A stretch of DNA of 64,000 bases from Bacteroidales bacterium UBA4070 (GCA_002383485.1 DFYY01000022.1:182671-246670), one strand, 5' to 3'. Positions 25,087 through 33,785 are shown, counted from the first letter of the stretch. A program made the numbers and translations. Notes: generated from the sequence alone by a model not told the origin.

Positions 25087-27138
25087 ATGAAAAGAAAGTT
25101 ATTAATCGGAACTATTGTATTTATGGGAACACTATTACTAACCTCGTGCGGGCAGACCGGCAATAAGGCAGCCCCTGAGGAGGAATTCACCTATGAGGTT
25201 GACAGGTTCGGGGATATCAGCGTGCTCAGATACCGGCTGCCGGCCTTCGAACAGCTCACAGCCGCCGAGAAGGAGTTCATCTACTACCTCTCTGAAGCCG
25301 CGTTGTGCGGACGTGACATCCTGTGGGACCAGAACTTCAGATATAATATGGCTATCCGCAAGACCATTGAAGCTGTTATCGATACATATACCGGTGACAG
25401 GGAGAGTGCGGACTATAAGGCGTTCGTAACCTATGCCAAGAGGGTTTTCTTCGCCAACGGAATCCATCATCATTATTCGAATGACAAATTTGTGCCGGCA
25501 TTTTCCGCGGACTATTTCGCTCGGCTGGTGAGCGGTTCGGATGCAGCCAGACTGCCGCTGAAAGAGGGACAGACCGCTGCTGATCTGACCGCACTGCTAA
25601 CCCCTGTGCTGTTTGACCCTTCGCTTTATGCGAAAAAGGTAGACCAGACGGAAGGAGCAGATATGATCACCGCCTCGGCAAACAACTTCTATGAGGGAGT
25701 GACACAGGCAGAGGTGGAGAAGTATTACGCATCGCTTGCTGATCCGGCAGATCCCAGACCGGTTTCCTGGGGGCTGAACACGAAAGTAGTCAGGTTGGAT
25801 GGCAGGGTGACTGAGATTCCGTGGAAGAGCGGAGGGATGTACGGTCAGGCCATTGATAAGATAGTCTACTGGCTGGAAAAGGCACGCGATGTTGCGCTGA
25901 GCGAAACGCAGAAGCAGGAACTTGAGCTGCTGATTCAATACTACAGGAGCGGGGATCTTAAGACATGGGACGATTACAATGTTCTCTGGGCGGGCAACAC
26001 CGGTCTTTCTGTAGATTATATCAATGGTTTCATCGAGACCTACGGTGACCCGATGGGGATGAAGGCCACCTGGGAGGCTGTTGTTGATTACAAGGATACG
26101 GAAGCTTCCAAAAGAACAGGGAAGATTACTGAGAATGCGCAGTGGTTTGAGGATCACTCGCCTGTGGACTCGCAGTACAGGAAGGAAAAGGTTACCGGCG
26201 TGGCTGCCAGCGTCATCAATGTGGCGATGCTCGGTGGCGACTGCTACCCGGCCTCACCGCTGGGGATCAATCTTCCCAACTCCAACTGGATCAGGGCTGA
26301 GGCAGGTTCCAAGTCGGTTACACTTGCCAACATCACCGATGCAAAGGATATTGTGGCACGGGGAAGCGGATTCCTGCAGGAGTTTGCCTTTGATCAGGCT
26401 GAGATTGACAGGGCGGTTCAATGGGGGTCACTTTCGGATGCACTTCATACTGACATGCATGAGTGCATCGGTCATGCCAGCGGCAAGCTGGCTCCGGGTA
26501 CTGATCCCAATGCCCTCAAAAACTATGCTTCGCCGCTGGAGGAGATGAGAGCCGACCTTTTTGCCCTCTACTTCATGATGGATCCGAAGATGACGGAGAT
26601 CGGACTCATGACCTCTGATGAGCCGGCAAAAGCGCAGTATGAAAACTACATACGCAACGGCTTTCTGACACAGATAGTTAGGATACAGCCCGGCAAGGAT
26701 ATTGAGCAGGCTCATATGAGATGCCGTTCGGCCATTGCTCACTGGGTATACGAAAAAGGGAAGGCAGACAATGTAATTGAAGTGGTCAGTCGCGATGGGA
26801 AAACATATATCAGAATCAATGACTACCAGAAGCTACGCGCACTTTTCGGTGAGATGCTGAAGGAGGTTCAGAGGATCAAGTCCGAAGGTGACTTTGCCGC
26901 CGGGAAGAGCATAATAGAGAACTATGGTGTAAAGATTGACCAGGATCTGCACAGGGAGATGTTGGAGCGTTATGCAAAGCTGAATCTTGCACCATACAGC
27001 GGATTTGTCAACCCGATTATGACCCCTGTTACTGACAGTAACGGTAAGATCACTGACGTGAAGATCGAATACTGCTCTGACTACCTGGGGCAGATGATAG
27101 AGTACGGGAAGAATTACTCCTTCCTGCCGGCATGGTGA
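25087..27138 (+). CDS. Dipeptidyl peptidase III-like lipoprotein (M49)
   Basis: 683 residues from the ATG at 25087. The signal ends in a lipobox (LLLTSCGQ), so it is a lipoprotein of the periplasm or outer membrane. The metallopeptidase motif is HECIGH (His458, Glu459, His463), the five-residue-spaced form HExxGH of family M49 as in Bacteroides DPP III (HECLGH), rather than the HELLGH type with an extra residue. The second zinc motif EEMRAD (Glu485/486) follows 22 residues later. M49 enzymes remove dipeptides from the N terminus of short peptides. With the secreted protease, peptide importers and PepD in this window, it fits stepwise peptide use. It is divergent from the amidohydrolase gene. 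Confidence 0.88.
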   Translation: MKRKLLIGTIVFMGTLLLTSCGQTGNKAAPEEEFTYEVDRFGDISVLRYRLPAFEQLTAAEKEFIYYLSEAALCGRDILWDQNFRYNMAIRKTIEAVIDTYTGDRESADYKAFVTYAKRVFFANGIHHHYSNDKFVPAFSADYFARLVSGSDAARLPLKEGQTAADLTALLTPVLFDPSLYAKKVDQTEGADMITASANNFYEGVTQAEVEKYYASLADPADPRPVSWGLNTKVVRLDGRVTEIPWKSGGMYGQAIDKIVYWLEKARDVALSETQKQELELLIQYYRSGDLKTWDDYNVLWAGNTGLSVDYINGFIETYGDPMGMKATWEAVVDYKDTEASKRTGKITENAQWFEDHSPVDSQYRKEKVTGVAASVINVAMLGGDCYPASPLGINLPNSNWIRAEAGSKSVTLANITDAKDIVARGSGFLQEFAFDQAEIDRAVQWGSLSDALHTDMHECIGHASGKLAPGTDPNALKNYASPLEEMRADLFALYFMMDPKMTEIGLMTSDEPAKAQYENYIRNGFLTQIVRIQPGKDIEQAHMRCRSAIAHWVYEKGKADNVIEVVSRDGKTYIRINDYQKLRALFGEMLKEVQRIKSEGDFAAGKSIIENYGVKIDQDLHREMLERYAKLNLAPYSGFVNPIMTPVTDSNGKITDVKIEYCSDYLGQMIEYGKNYSFLPAW

Positions 27139-27157
27139 AGATTTTGGTGAAAGATAC

Positions 27158-28357
27158 CTATTCGTAGTATTTCTTATTCATAAGTTCTGTTTTCTTGTTT
27201 TCGGAAAGCACGAGGTAGAGTAGGTAAACTGCAGTTATCACGAGCAGTGCCGGTATGCTGTATCTGATTATAACCGCCAGGTTCACCGCGTTGCCGTTGG
27301 TGACAGGCGGATTGACCGAATGGCCGACATCAATGCCAAAGATATTTTTGACGAAGAAGAGGAGGAGAAATGCGAGTACTCCTGCTGCAACGGGAGTTGT
27401 GACCCATCCGGAGGCGATACTCCCAAGTACCTTCATGTTGATGTTACTGACTCCTTTGTAAAGGCCTATACCCAGCAATGATCCCACCACCACCTGTGTG
27501 CTTGAGACAGGAACGAGAGGTATAGGAGGGAGTCCTATTTTTACCATGAATCCTGAGAGTGCTGAAGATGAGAAGATAAAGAGCACCAGCGCTTGTGACA
27601 GTACCACCACGAAGGCTGCTTCAGATGAAAGTTCGAGGAGGTTGGTCCCGACAGTCTGCATCACCTTTTTCGAGTATGTGAGCACTCCCGCAGCGATGGC
27701 TATGGCTCCCAGAAAGAAGAGTTGCTGCGCTCCGCTAAGGGTAAAGATGCCAAAGTCGACCGGCTCAAGGGGAATACTGGGGACAAAAACCCCCATTACG
27801 TTTGCAATATTGTTTGCACCAAGGCTATAGGCGCCGAAGGCTCCGACTGTCATCAGGCCTCTTCTGAGCCATGACTCATAGGTGATAAGGTGAACAGTAA
27901 TTTTTCTTCTCGTGATCTTCACCAGGTGGTAGAGTCCGTAGGCAAAGAGGGCGCCCAGTACAGGGCCTGTGATCCATGTTGTTACTATCTGGGTCAGGGC
28001 GTGTCCGTCTACAGCGTTATTCGTAAAGAAGTTCCAACCAATGATTGCACCTACAATTGCCTGCGTGGTGGAGACCGGGAGGCCGGCTCTTGTCATGAAA
28101 TAGACTGTCAGTCCGGCGGCCAGCGCTACTGTGAAGGCGCCTCCCATGGCGTTCACCGTACCGAGGCGTCCGAGGGTGTCGGCAGCGCCGCCGCCCTGCA
28201 GTACTGCTCCCAGTATTACGAATACAGAAGCTATCACCGCTGCCCTTGTAAATGAGACCATACGGGAGCCAACGGCAGAACCGAACACGTTGGAGGCATC
28301 GTTGGCACCGAGTGTCCATCCCAGGAAAAGTCCGCTGGTAATAAACAGGAAAATCAT
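27158..28357 (-). CDS. pit: Inorganic phosphate transporter, PiT family
   Basis: 399 residues with about ten membrane helices. PiT proteins import phosphate as a metal-phosphate complex with protons, or with sodium. The two signature repeats are present: the N-terminal GANDASNVFGSAVGSR and the internal LGANNIANVMGVFV, plus SASLVSTTQAIVGA-like SVSTTQAIVGAIIGW and SSTQVVVGSLLGIG. It is the second gene of a two-gene unit with the DUF47 protein upstream, two bases apart, the usual arrangement for PiT with its PhoU-like partner. Confidence 0.92.
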   Translation of the reverse strand: MIFLFITSGLFLGWTLGANDASNVFGSAVGSRMVSFTRAAVIASVFVILGAVLQGGGAADTLGRLGTVNAMGGAFTVALAAGLTVYFMTRAGLPVSTTQAIVGAIIGWNFFTNNAVDGHALTQIVTTWITGPVLGALFAYGLYHLVKITRRKITVHLITYESWLRRGLMTVGAFGAYSLGANNIANVMGVFVPSIPLEPVDFGIFTLSGAQQLFFLGAIAIAAGVLTYSKKVMQTVGTNLLELSSEAAFVVVLSQALVLFIFSSSALSGFMVKIGLPPIPLVPVSSTQVVVGSLLGIGLYKGVSNINMKVLGSIASGWVTTPVAAGVLAFLLLFFVKNIFGIDVGHSVNPPVTNGNAVNLAVIIRYSIPALLVITAVYLLYLVLSENKKTELMNKKYYE

Positions 28358-28359
28358 GA

Positions 28360-29010
28360 TCAGAGCATTTGCCTTATGGCCATCGAGGCAAGGAGATCAG
28401 CTGCTGCCTGGGCGGAGTCGGATATGTTCTCAATATGATGGGTGATGTATCTTATATGAGCCTTCTCGGCCAGTGAGAGTTCATTCATCTCGTGAAACAC
28501 CTTCTTCTTCATCTGGAAGGCAGCCTTGTCAGTCTCCCGCTCGAAGAAATAGACCCTGATGAGCTTCTCCCTGACCATGTGGGGTTCACGGAAGAAAGCC
28601 CTGGCAGCGGGCATGAGCTCCTCCGCGGCGTTGCCTGAGACCTCAGCCAGTGAGATGAAGTCGTGAGTCAGCGATGAAGGTATGTGCGGCATTTCAACAT
28701 AAAACTCATTGAGTGATTTTTTCGCAGTGTCAATTATCTCATCAAGCTGCCAGAGCAGTTTGACTATTTCACTTCTCTGCTGCGGCAGTATGGAATGAAC
28801 AATCATGTCATTTTCAATGCTTCGCTGAAGCCTGTCTGCCTTGCCTTCGAGGTCGTCGATCTTTGCAAGATGATTCTGGAATGCATTGTAGTCACCGTTG
28901 ACGTATGCCTTTATTCCCTCCTTGAAGATCAGTATGCCTATCTCTATGGTATCAAAGAATTCGTCTATCCTGACTGTGAGTTCCCTGGTTGTTCGGGTGA
29001 ATAGCGACAT
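28360..29010 (-). CDS. DUF47 (PhoU-like) protein, partner of the phosphate transporter
   Basis: 216 residues from the ATG at 29010 (MSLFTRTTRELTVRIDEFF); longer frame rejected because a -7 box lies at 29034-29041. All-helical, with the DUF47/TIGR00153 features: FFDTIEIGILIFKEGIKAY, DLEGKADRLQRSIENDMI and a C-terminal VRYITHHIENISDSAQAAADLL-like segment. DUF47 proteins resemble PhoU and are thought to control the phosphate transporter they sit next to. It is cytosolic. The transporter starts two bases after it. Confidence 0.88.
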   Translation of the reverse strand: MSLFTRTTRELTVRIDEFFDTIEIGILIFKEGIKAYVNGDYNAFQNHLAKIDDLEGKADRLQRSIENDMIVHSILPQQRSEIVKLLWQLDEIIDTAKKSLNEFYVEMPHIPSSLTHDFISLAEVSGNAAEELMPAARAFFREPHMVREKLIRVYFFERETDKAAFQMKKKVFHEMNELSLAEKAHIRYITHHIENISDSAQAAADLLASMAIRQML

Positions 29011-29033
29011 CTGCCGGTCTTTGTTGGTTAAGA

Positions 29034-29041
29034 CAAATATA
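29034..29041 (-). promoter_or_regulatory. Bacteroidota -7 box of the DUF47-pit unit
   Basis: TATATTTG on the minus strand, 24 bases before the ATG at 29010, in the short gap after the DnaQ/GIY-YIG gene. It implies that the phosphate unit has its own promoter. Confidence 0.45.
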
Positions 29042-29068
29042 TTAAGAAATGCGCAGTGACCTTTCAGT

Positions 29069-30433
29069 TCAGAAATCAATAATTCTTTCCACTTTGTGCT
29101 GCCTGAGGTAGCTCTTTATGATTACCTGTATGTCCCGATTGTCGGCGGCGGGTATGATGCAGTCATGGATAGCCGTCAGCCCGAATTCCACATCATTGAC
29201 GGAGAAAAATCCGAAACCGGTATACTTGCCGTTGACAATCTTTACTGCTGACCGTTCCTCCTTTCCGCGGCCACGGTCGATAATAAAGAAATTACGCTCC
29301 CTGAAGATGAACTCATCGAGGGCCTTCAGAGCCCGCTCGTTATAGGATTTTGGATCCTCGGCGCCTGTGCAGGCACCCCGGCAAAGACCTACCTGGTGGT
29401 GAAAGCAGGCGCCGTCAGTCTCGTACATGCCACAAAGTTTCTGGCAAAGAGCGTATTCGCTGATGATCTGCTCCAGCTTTCCCCGCACCCTGTCGCGTGA
29501 GGTGAAGACCGAGAGAGGGACCTCATCGTCACTGACATTTTTGTAAAGGAACCGTATGTATCCCTTCTCATCCGTGTGACTGTAAATTCCCCAGCGAAAT
29601 CCCGTTCGCCTTTGCGCCCTGTTGAATCGCGGCTTTTTGCTTTTTATCTCTGCTGACTCCATCAGCAGTGCTATCAGTTCGCTGCCTGATCGCTCCCAGG
29701 TGATGTCGGCTGTGATTGAACACATCTCCATTTCCCTTGCTGATGTGTTGTTAGAGAGGTGCGTGCTGATCCTCTGGCTCAGGTTGCGGCTCTTTCCCAC
29801 GTAGATAATGTCACCATTTTCATCGTGGAAGTAGTATATACCAGGCTCCTCGGGGATATCCTTAAGCCTTTCCATCTCAAGAGCCGGATGAAGTTTCGCC
29901 GCGTGGCGGTTCTTCAGCAGGCTGCCTTTGCCGATGCTGCCGTCTTTCTTTATCAGCAGTTCCAGAAGCTTTACCGTGGCAAGAGCATCACCGGCTGCCC
30001 TGTGCCTGCCGTTAATCTCAATTCCCAGATCTTTGCACAGGTTCCCCAGGCTGTAAGATCTGTGACCCGGCAGAAGCTTCCTGCTAAGTGACACTGTGTC
30101 CAGCATCGGCCTTTTAAAGTTGAATCCCAGGTTGCTGAACTCCTGCCTGATGAAGGAGTAGTCGAATCTCGCGTTATGTGCTACAAAGACATGATCTTCA
30201 GTAAGTTCGACGATCTTACGGGCTACTTCGTAGAACCTGGGTGCTTCCTCAACCATCTCGTTGGTGATACCTGTCAATGAGGTGATGAAGTAGGGAATGT
30301 TGCGTTCCGGATTGATCAGGGTGGAGTATTCTTCGACAATTCTCTCACCGTCGTGGATATAAACGGCAATCTCTGTAATCCTCTCAAGCCTTGCGCTTCC
30401 CCCCGTTGTCTCTATGTCGATGACAGCATACAT
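29069..30433 (-). CDS. DnaQ-type 3'-5' exonuclease fused to UvrC-like GIY-YIG nuclease
   Basis: 454 residues. Residues about 1-170 are a DEDDh exonuclease like the epsilon subunit of DNA polymerase III (DIETTG, HNARFDYSFI, HRAAGDALAT). Residues about 195-290 are a GIY-YIG nuclease of the UvrC/Cho kind (GIYYFHDENGDIIYVGKSRNLSQR with the catalytic Glu in ALLMESAEIKSKKP). The C-terminal part has a Cys cluster (LCGMYETDGACFHHQVGLCRGAC) like the one in UvrC that binds an iron-sulfur cluster, then an about 80-residue domain. It lacks the UvrC endonuclease-V half and HhH motifs. It probably makes a single incision at damage and trims from it, as proposed for Cho-like proteins. Start ATG at 30433 is the natural one. 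Confidence 0.88.
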   Translation of the reverse strand: MYAVIDIETTGGSARLERITEIAVYIHDGERIVEEYSTLINPERNIPYFITSLTGITNEMVEEAPRFYEVARKIVELTEDHVFVAHNARFDYSFIRQEFSNLGFNFKRPMLDTVSLSRKLLPGHRSYSLGNLCKDLGIEINGRHRAAGDALATVKLLELLIKKDGSIGKGSLLKNRHAAKLHPALEMERLKDIPEEPGIYYFHDENGDIIYVGKSRNLSQRISTHLSNNTSAREMEMCSITADITWERSGSELIALLMESAEIKSKKPRFNRAQRRTGFRWGIYSHTDEKGYIRFLYKNVSDDEVPLSVFTSRDRVRGKLEQIISEYALCQKLCGMYETDGACFHHQVGLCRGACTGAEDPKSYNERALKALDEFIFRERNFFIIDRGRGKEERSAVKIVNGKYTGFGFFSVNDVEFGLTAIHDCIIPAADNRDIQVIIKSYLRQHKVERIIDF

Positions 30434-30486
30434 CCCTTCGGAAAAGCACTAAGATAATTACTTTTCAGGATGCGAATGATTATTTG

Positions 30487-30494
30487 TAATTTTG
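30487..30494 (+). promoter_or_regulatory. Bacteroidota -7 box of the class IV aminotransferase gene
   Basis: TAATTTTG, 17 bases before the ATG. The leader also holds AGGAGG (30501-30506) four bases before ATG, one of the few good Shine-Dalgarno matches in the window. Confidence 0.4.
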
Positions 30495-30510
30495 AGAGGA
30501 AGGAGGATGC

Positions 30511-31347
30511 ATGGATTGTGTTGGCAAATATTATTTTCTCGACGGGGCAGTTCTGCCGGCAGGCATCGGTGATGAGCCGGGTACCGGGGAAGTAGCCTTT
30601 TACGAGGTGATCAGGACCCGTAGAGGGGTGCCTCTCTTTTTTCATGATCACATGCGTCGTCTCAGGGATGGCATTTCCACGAGATATGAGCTTCACGGGG
30701 ATATTGCCGATGAAGTCCGATATGGACTCAATGCGCTGATCGCCTCTGAGCTTTATGAGGAGATCAATGTTCGTGTGACGGTGACATTTACCGGGCAGGA
30801 TCATTCAATGCACATTTGTTACCTGCCCTCTTTCTATCCGTCTCCTGAAACAGTCAGGGAGGGGGTGCCGCTCATACTTTTTCACGCCGAACGCTTTAAC
30901 CCGGGGGTAAAGATGCTAAATAAGAGGCTGCGACTCACGGTGAACGAGGAGCTTGCCCGGCGCAATGCTTATGAGGCACTGCTTGTCAACCGCGAAGGAT
31001 TCATTACGGAGGGAAGCAGGTCAAATATATTCTTTATCACGGAAGACGGGGTCATTCATACGGCACCGGACGGAATGGTTCTGCCAGGGATCACCCGAAG
31101 GTATGTTATGGAGATCATCAGGAGCGAAGGGATTCCGATTGTGGCAGATGCTGTGAAGCAAGACGGGATCAGCCGTTTCAGGTCGGCATTTCTTACAGGT
31201 ACCTCACCGATGGTTCTTCCTGTCAGATCCATTGAGAATCAGATCTTTAATCCGGCAAATCAGATTACCCTCAGGCTGCGGGAGTTATACTCTGCCCTGG
31301 CTGAAAACAGTATCAGAGCTTACCTTGATGGAAACGAAGCAGAATAA
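30511..31347 (+). CDS. Class IV aminotransferase (branched-chain aminotransferase or aminodeoxychorismate lyase type)
   Basis: 278 residues, normal for the fold-type IV PLP enzymes. The PLP-binding lysine lies in GVKMLNKRL, the phosphate-binding and cofactor segment is TEGSRSNIFF, and LPGITRRYVMEI and LTGTSPMVLPV are the other family marks. Members are IlvE (branched-chain amino acids), PabC (folate) and D-amino acid aminotransferase, which are hard to separate by eye. The N-terminal FLDGAVLPAGIGDEPGTGEVAFYEVIRTRRG resembles PabC/IlvE-like proteins. No folate or branched-chain gene is next to it, so the role stays open. Confidence 0.82.
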   Translation: MDCVGKYYFLDGAVLPAGIGDEPGTGEVAFYEVIRTRRGVPLFFHDHMRRLRDGISTRYELHGDIADEVRYGLNALIASELYEEINVRVTVTFTGQDHSMHICYLPSFYPSPETVREGVPLILFHAERFNPGVKMLNKRLRLTVNEELARRNAYEALLVNREGFITEGSRSNIFFITEDGVIHTAPDGMVLPGITRRYVMEIIRSEGIPIVADAVKQDGISRFRSAFLTGTSPMVLPVRSIENQIFNPANQITLRLRELYSALAENSIRAYLDGNEAE

Positions 31348-31351
31348 TCTT

Positions 31352-31359
31352 TATATTTG
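31352..31359 (+). promoter_or_regulatory. Bacteroidota -7 box of the small conserved gene
   Basis: TATATTTG, 18 bases before the ATG at 31377. A TTG lies 24 bases upstream (31325-31327), slightly beyond the usual spacing. Confidence 0.45.
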
Positions 31360-31376
31360 CATCAAAATCAAGACCA

Positions 31377-31664
31377 ATGGCCAGTATAAAAAGTCTTAAA
31401 AAGGATATCGATTTTCTTTTCTTCGAAGTAATTTCTGACTGTTTCATGTTCACCAGTCTTCACGAAGGGCCCAAAAAAGCCGAAGTACAGGATCTCATCG
31501 AAGAAGCTGTATCTGCCCGTAATGAGATGATTGACAGGGCTAATCACCCGGACGGAAAAGATAATCCGGCAATCGTCAAAGTCTATTATGCCACACTGAG
31601 AAAAGAACTCTTTGAGAAGGTTGACGGGTATTTTGAGAGGTTAAGTGCTATTTCCAGGCAGTAA
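31377..31664 (+). CDS. Small conserved protein of unknown function
   Basis: 95 residues, soluble and mainly helical, with KSLKKDIDFLFFEVISDCF near the N terminus and an amphipathic C-terminal helix (RKELFEKVDGYFERLSAI). It has no Cys pair, signal peptide or membrane helix. The look is that of small Bacteroidota-specific conserved proteins whose genes stand alone. It has its own -7 box and is followed by a perfect 10-bp hairpin, so it is a separate transcription unit. No function is proposed. Confidence 0.65.
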   Translation: MASIKSLKKDIDFLFFEVISDCFMFTSLHEGPKKAEVQDLIEEAVSARNEMIDRANHPDGKDNPAIVKVYYATLRKELFEKVDGYFERLSAISRQ

Positions 31665-31687
31665 GGCAATAGAGGGCCGAGCGTGAA

Positions 31688-31710
31688 AAAATGACCCACC
31701 GGGTCATTTT
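31688..31710 (+). terminator. Hairpin after the small conserved gene
   Basis: Perfect 10-bp stem AAAATGACCC with GGGTCATTTT and a three-base loop; the right arm ends in TTTT. Works as a plausible weak terminator on either strand. Confidence 0.5.
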
Positions 31711-31753
31711 AGCGAAGGAGCCGGATTACAGGGCAGGCAGTAGTGAAATATGG

Positions 31754-31817
31754 CCATCAAGCATTGTAGATCACGAATTTCCTTGATAAGATTGGTTGTA
31801 GACCATCAAGAATTGTA
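31754..31817. repeat. Direct repeat pair CCATCAAGnATTGTA
   Basis: CCATCAAGCATTGTA at 31754 and CCATCAAGAATTGTA at 31803, 49 bases apart (about five helical turns). CTTGAT at 31782 is an inverted copy of the core. The pair lies in the gap downstream of two convergent genes, so it is more likely a relic or RNA element than an operator. Confidence 0.5.
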
Positions 31818-31832
31818 AATAAATGCCACGGA

Positions 31833-32822
31833 TCAGATAATCTGTTGGCCACAATTACTGCACCGGCCGGCATCGGTCAGCCCGATAATACGCACATTGT
31901 AACCTGTCCGGCTGATCACCATTTTCCCGCATGAAGGGCAGAAGGTATCACTGCCGCCGTCCGTTCCGGCCATGTTTCCCGTATAAACAAAATCGAGGTA
32001 CTCTTGAGCTATTTCACGGAGTTTAATTATCGTTTCCGGCGGTGTTGCCGGATCACGTCTTCTGTACATCGGGAAATAGCGGCTCAGGTGAAGAGGTGCC
32101 CCTGTGCCTGCATTTTCAGCAATCCACTGAGCCTCCCACTTCATCTCCTCAACCGAGTCGTTCAGCCCGGGGAGAATCAGTGTTGTAATTTCAAGGTGCC
32201 TGCCTGAAGCAGCAATGATTCTTATAGCCTCAAGCACCGGATTGAGTGTGGCACCGGTATAATTCCGGTAGAAATCATTGCTGACCGACTTCAGGTCGAT
32301 GTTGAAAGCATCAATGAATTCAGTCATCTCCTTCAGTGGTTCAGGCATGATATAGCCGTTTGAGACCAGGACGTTCTTCAGTCCCTTGCGTGAAGCGAGC
32401 CGGGCGGTTGAGGCAACATACTCATACCAGATAACCGGCTCGTTGTAGGTGTATGCAATGCCCAGATTGCCGGGGATTGATGCTGCCCTGCTGACCAGTT
32501 CTCCAGGTTCAAGCCGGGGGGAGCCTCCCGGATCGGAATTTTGTGAAATATGGTAGTTCTGGCAGAAATCACACCTGAGGTTGCATCCGTAAGAACCCGC
32601 TGAGAGGATTGAAGATCCGGGATAAAAATGATACAGCGGTTTTTTTTCAATCGGATCAATAGCATATCCGGAAATTACCCCGGCTGTAACAAGCTGCACT
32701 TCACCGTTACGGTTCTCCCTTGCCCCGCAGATTCCCCGTTTACCTGGCCGGATCAGACAGAGATGGGGACACAACAGACACCTGAGGGTGCCTTCGTTAT
32801 CATGTTTTTCCCACAGATTCAT
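31833..32822 (-). CDS. amrS: AmmeMemoRadiSam system radical SAM enzyme
   Basis: 329 residues. The radical SAM cluster is held by GCNLRCDFCQNYHIS (CxxxCxxC). N-terminal C-x-x-C-P-H-x-C and GICGARENR motifs, and a GVISGYAIDPIEKKPLYHFYPG segment are typical of the AmrS family (also annotated PflA-like). The C terminus carries two CxxC pairs (FCPSCGK and RCSNCGQ) forming a zinc- or iron-binding knuckle. AmrS works with AMMECR1 and MEMO homologues in a pathway whose substrate is still not settled. Neither partner gene is next to it here; they may be elsewhere in the genome. Confidence 0.9.
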   Translation of the reverse strand: MNLWEKHDNEGTLRCLLCPHLCLIRPGKRGICGARENRNGEVQLVTAGVISGYAIDPIEKKPLYHFYPGSSILSAGSYGCNLRCDFCQNYHISQNSDPGGSPRLEPGELVSRAASIPGNLGIAYTYNEPVIWYEYVASTARLASRKGLKNVLVSNGYIMPEPLKEMTEFIDAFNIDLKSVSNDFYRNYTGATLNPVLEAIRIIAASGRHLEITTLILPGLNDSVEEMKWEAQWIAENAGTGAPLHLSRYFPMYRRRDPATPPETIIKLREIAQEYLDFVYTGNMAGTDGGSDTFCPSCGKMVISRTGYNVRIIGLTDAGRCSNCGQQII

Positions 32823-32833
32823 TTCATTCGGCC

Positions 32834-32864
32834 TTTTGAACTTATAAATTTAGTGTTAATTTTG
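32834..32864 (+). promoter_or_regulatory. Bacteroidota promoter of the TIM-barrel gene
   Basis: TTTTG (32834-32838), 18-base spacer, TAATTTTG (32857-32864): both boxes match the Bacteroidota consensus. The leader to the ATG at 32932 would be about 60 bases and contains a short GGTTA/TAACC-type repeat (CCGGTATTAACCGG region). Confidence 0.6.
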
Positions 32865-32931
32865 TTATGCAGCCAGCACCGGTATTAACCGGGGGTTGCG
32901 TTATTAACCGTTAAAAACCGTATCTGACAAC

Positions 32932-33783
32932 ATGAGTACACGAAGAGACTTTATCAGGAAATCAGCGATTGCTGTTGCTGCCATTCCTCTGATCAACAGC
33001 GAGGTGTTTGCTGCACCCAAAACTTCCGGGAAGACCGGGCTGGCACTTTACACGATCCGTGATGCAATGGGCAATGATCCCGCGAGTGCACTGGCTGCTG
33101 CGGCGGAGACCGGATATAACTGGGTGGAGGCAGCTGATCACCGTGACGGCAAATTTTACGGAATGCAGCCGACGGAGTTCGGAAAGCTGGTAAAGAAGAA
33201 CGGTATGGTGGCGTTAAGCTCACACAGCGGAATCAATCCCGACAATTATGAGCGAATGATTGACGACGCAGCCAGTGCCGGGATGAAATACCTGATGCTT
33301 CCCTCGCTGCCCGGCGAATGGAGCAGTTCCATCGACGGATACCAGCGGGCTGCTGATTTCTTTAACAAGGCAGGGGAGCGCAGCCGGAAGGCAGGCCTTA
33401 GGTTCGGGTTTCACAACCACCAGGTGGAGTTCCTGGAGATCAACGGGAGGGTACCCTATGATATCCTGCTCAGCCTGACAGACCCGAAGCTTGTCACCTT
33501 CGAGCTGGACCTGGCGTGGATAACGGCAGCCGGCAAGGACCCGATAACTTATTTCAGGAACCATCCCGGACGTTTCGAGGTATGGCACATGAAGGATCTG
33601 ACTCCTGAGAAACAGGATGCCACACTGGGCGAAGGCATCATCGACTTCAAACCAATACTTGCCGAGGCCCGGACAGCCGGAATGAAATACTGGTTCCTGG
33701 AACAGGATCACTGCCGCACTCACACCCCGATGGAGAGCATCAGGATCAGTCGCGATTATTACCTGAATAAACTGCTTAAGTAA
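32932..33783 (+). CDS. Sugar phosphate isomerase/epimerase-like TIM barrel, twin-arginine signal
   Basis: 283 residues. The start MSTRRDFIRKSAIAVAAIPLINSEVFA is a twin-arginine signal, so it is exported folded to the periplasm. The rest is a xylose-isomerase-like TIM barrel (AP endonuclease 2 family fold): GLALYTIRDAM, the metal-binding FGFHNHQVEF, FELDLAWITAAGKDP, VWHMKDL and YWFLEQDHC. In several Bacteroidota clusters such proteins stand next to Gfo/Idh oxidoreductases and DUF1080 proteins and act as lyases or isomerases on keto-glycosides; that context is present here. Activity itself cannot be read from the sequence. Confidence 0.85.
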   Translation: MSTRRDFIRKSAIAVAAIPLINSEVFAAPKTSGKTGLALYTIRDAMGNDPASALAAAAETGYNWVEAADHRDGKFYGMQPTEFGKLVKKNGMVALSSHSGINPDNYERMIDDAASAGMKYLMLPSLPGEWSSSIDGYQRAADFFNKAGERSRKAGLRFGFHNHQVEFLEINGRVPYDILLSLTDPKLVTFELDLAWITAAGKDPITYFRNHPGRFEVWHMKDLTPEKQDATLGEGIIDFKPILAEARTAGMKYWFLEQDHCRTHTPMESIRISRDYYLNKLLK

Positions 33784-33785
33784 GG

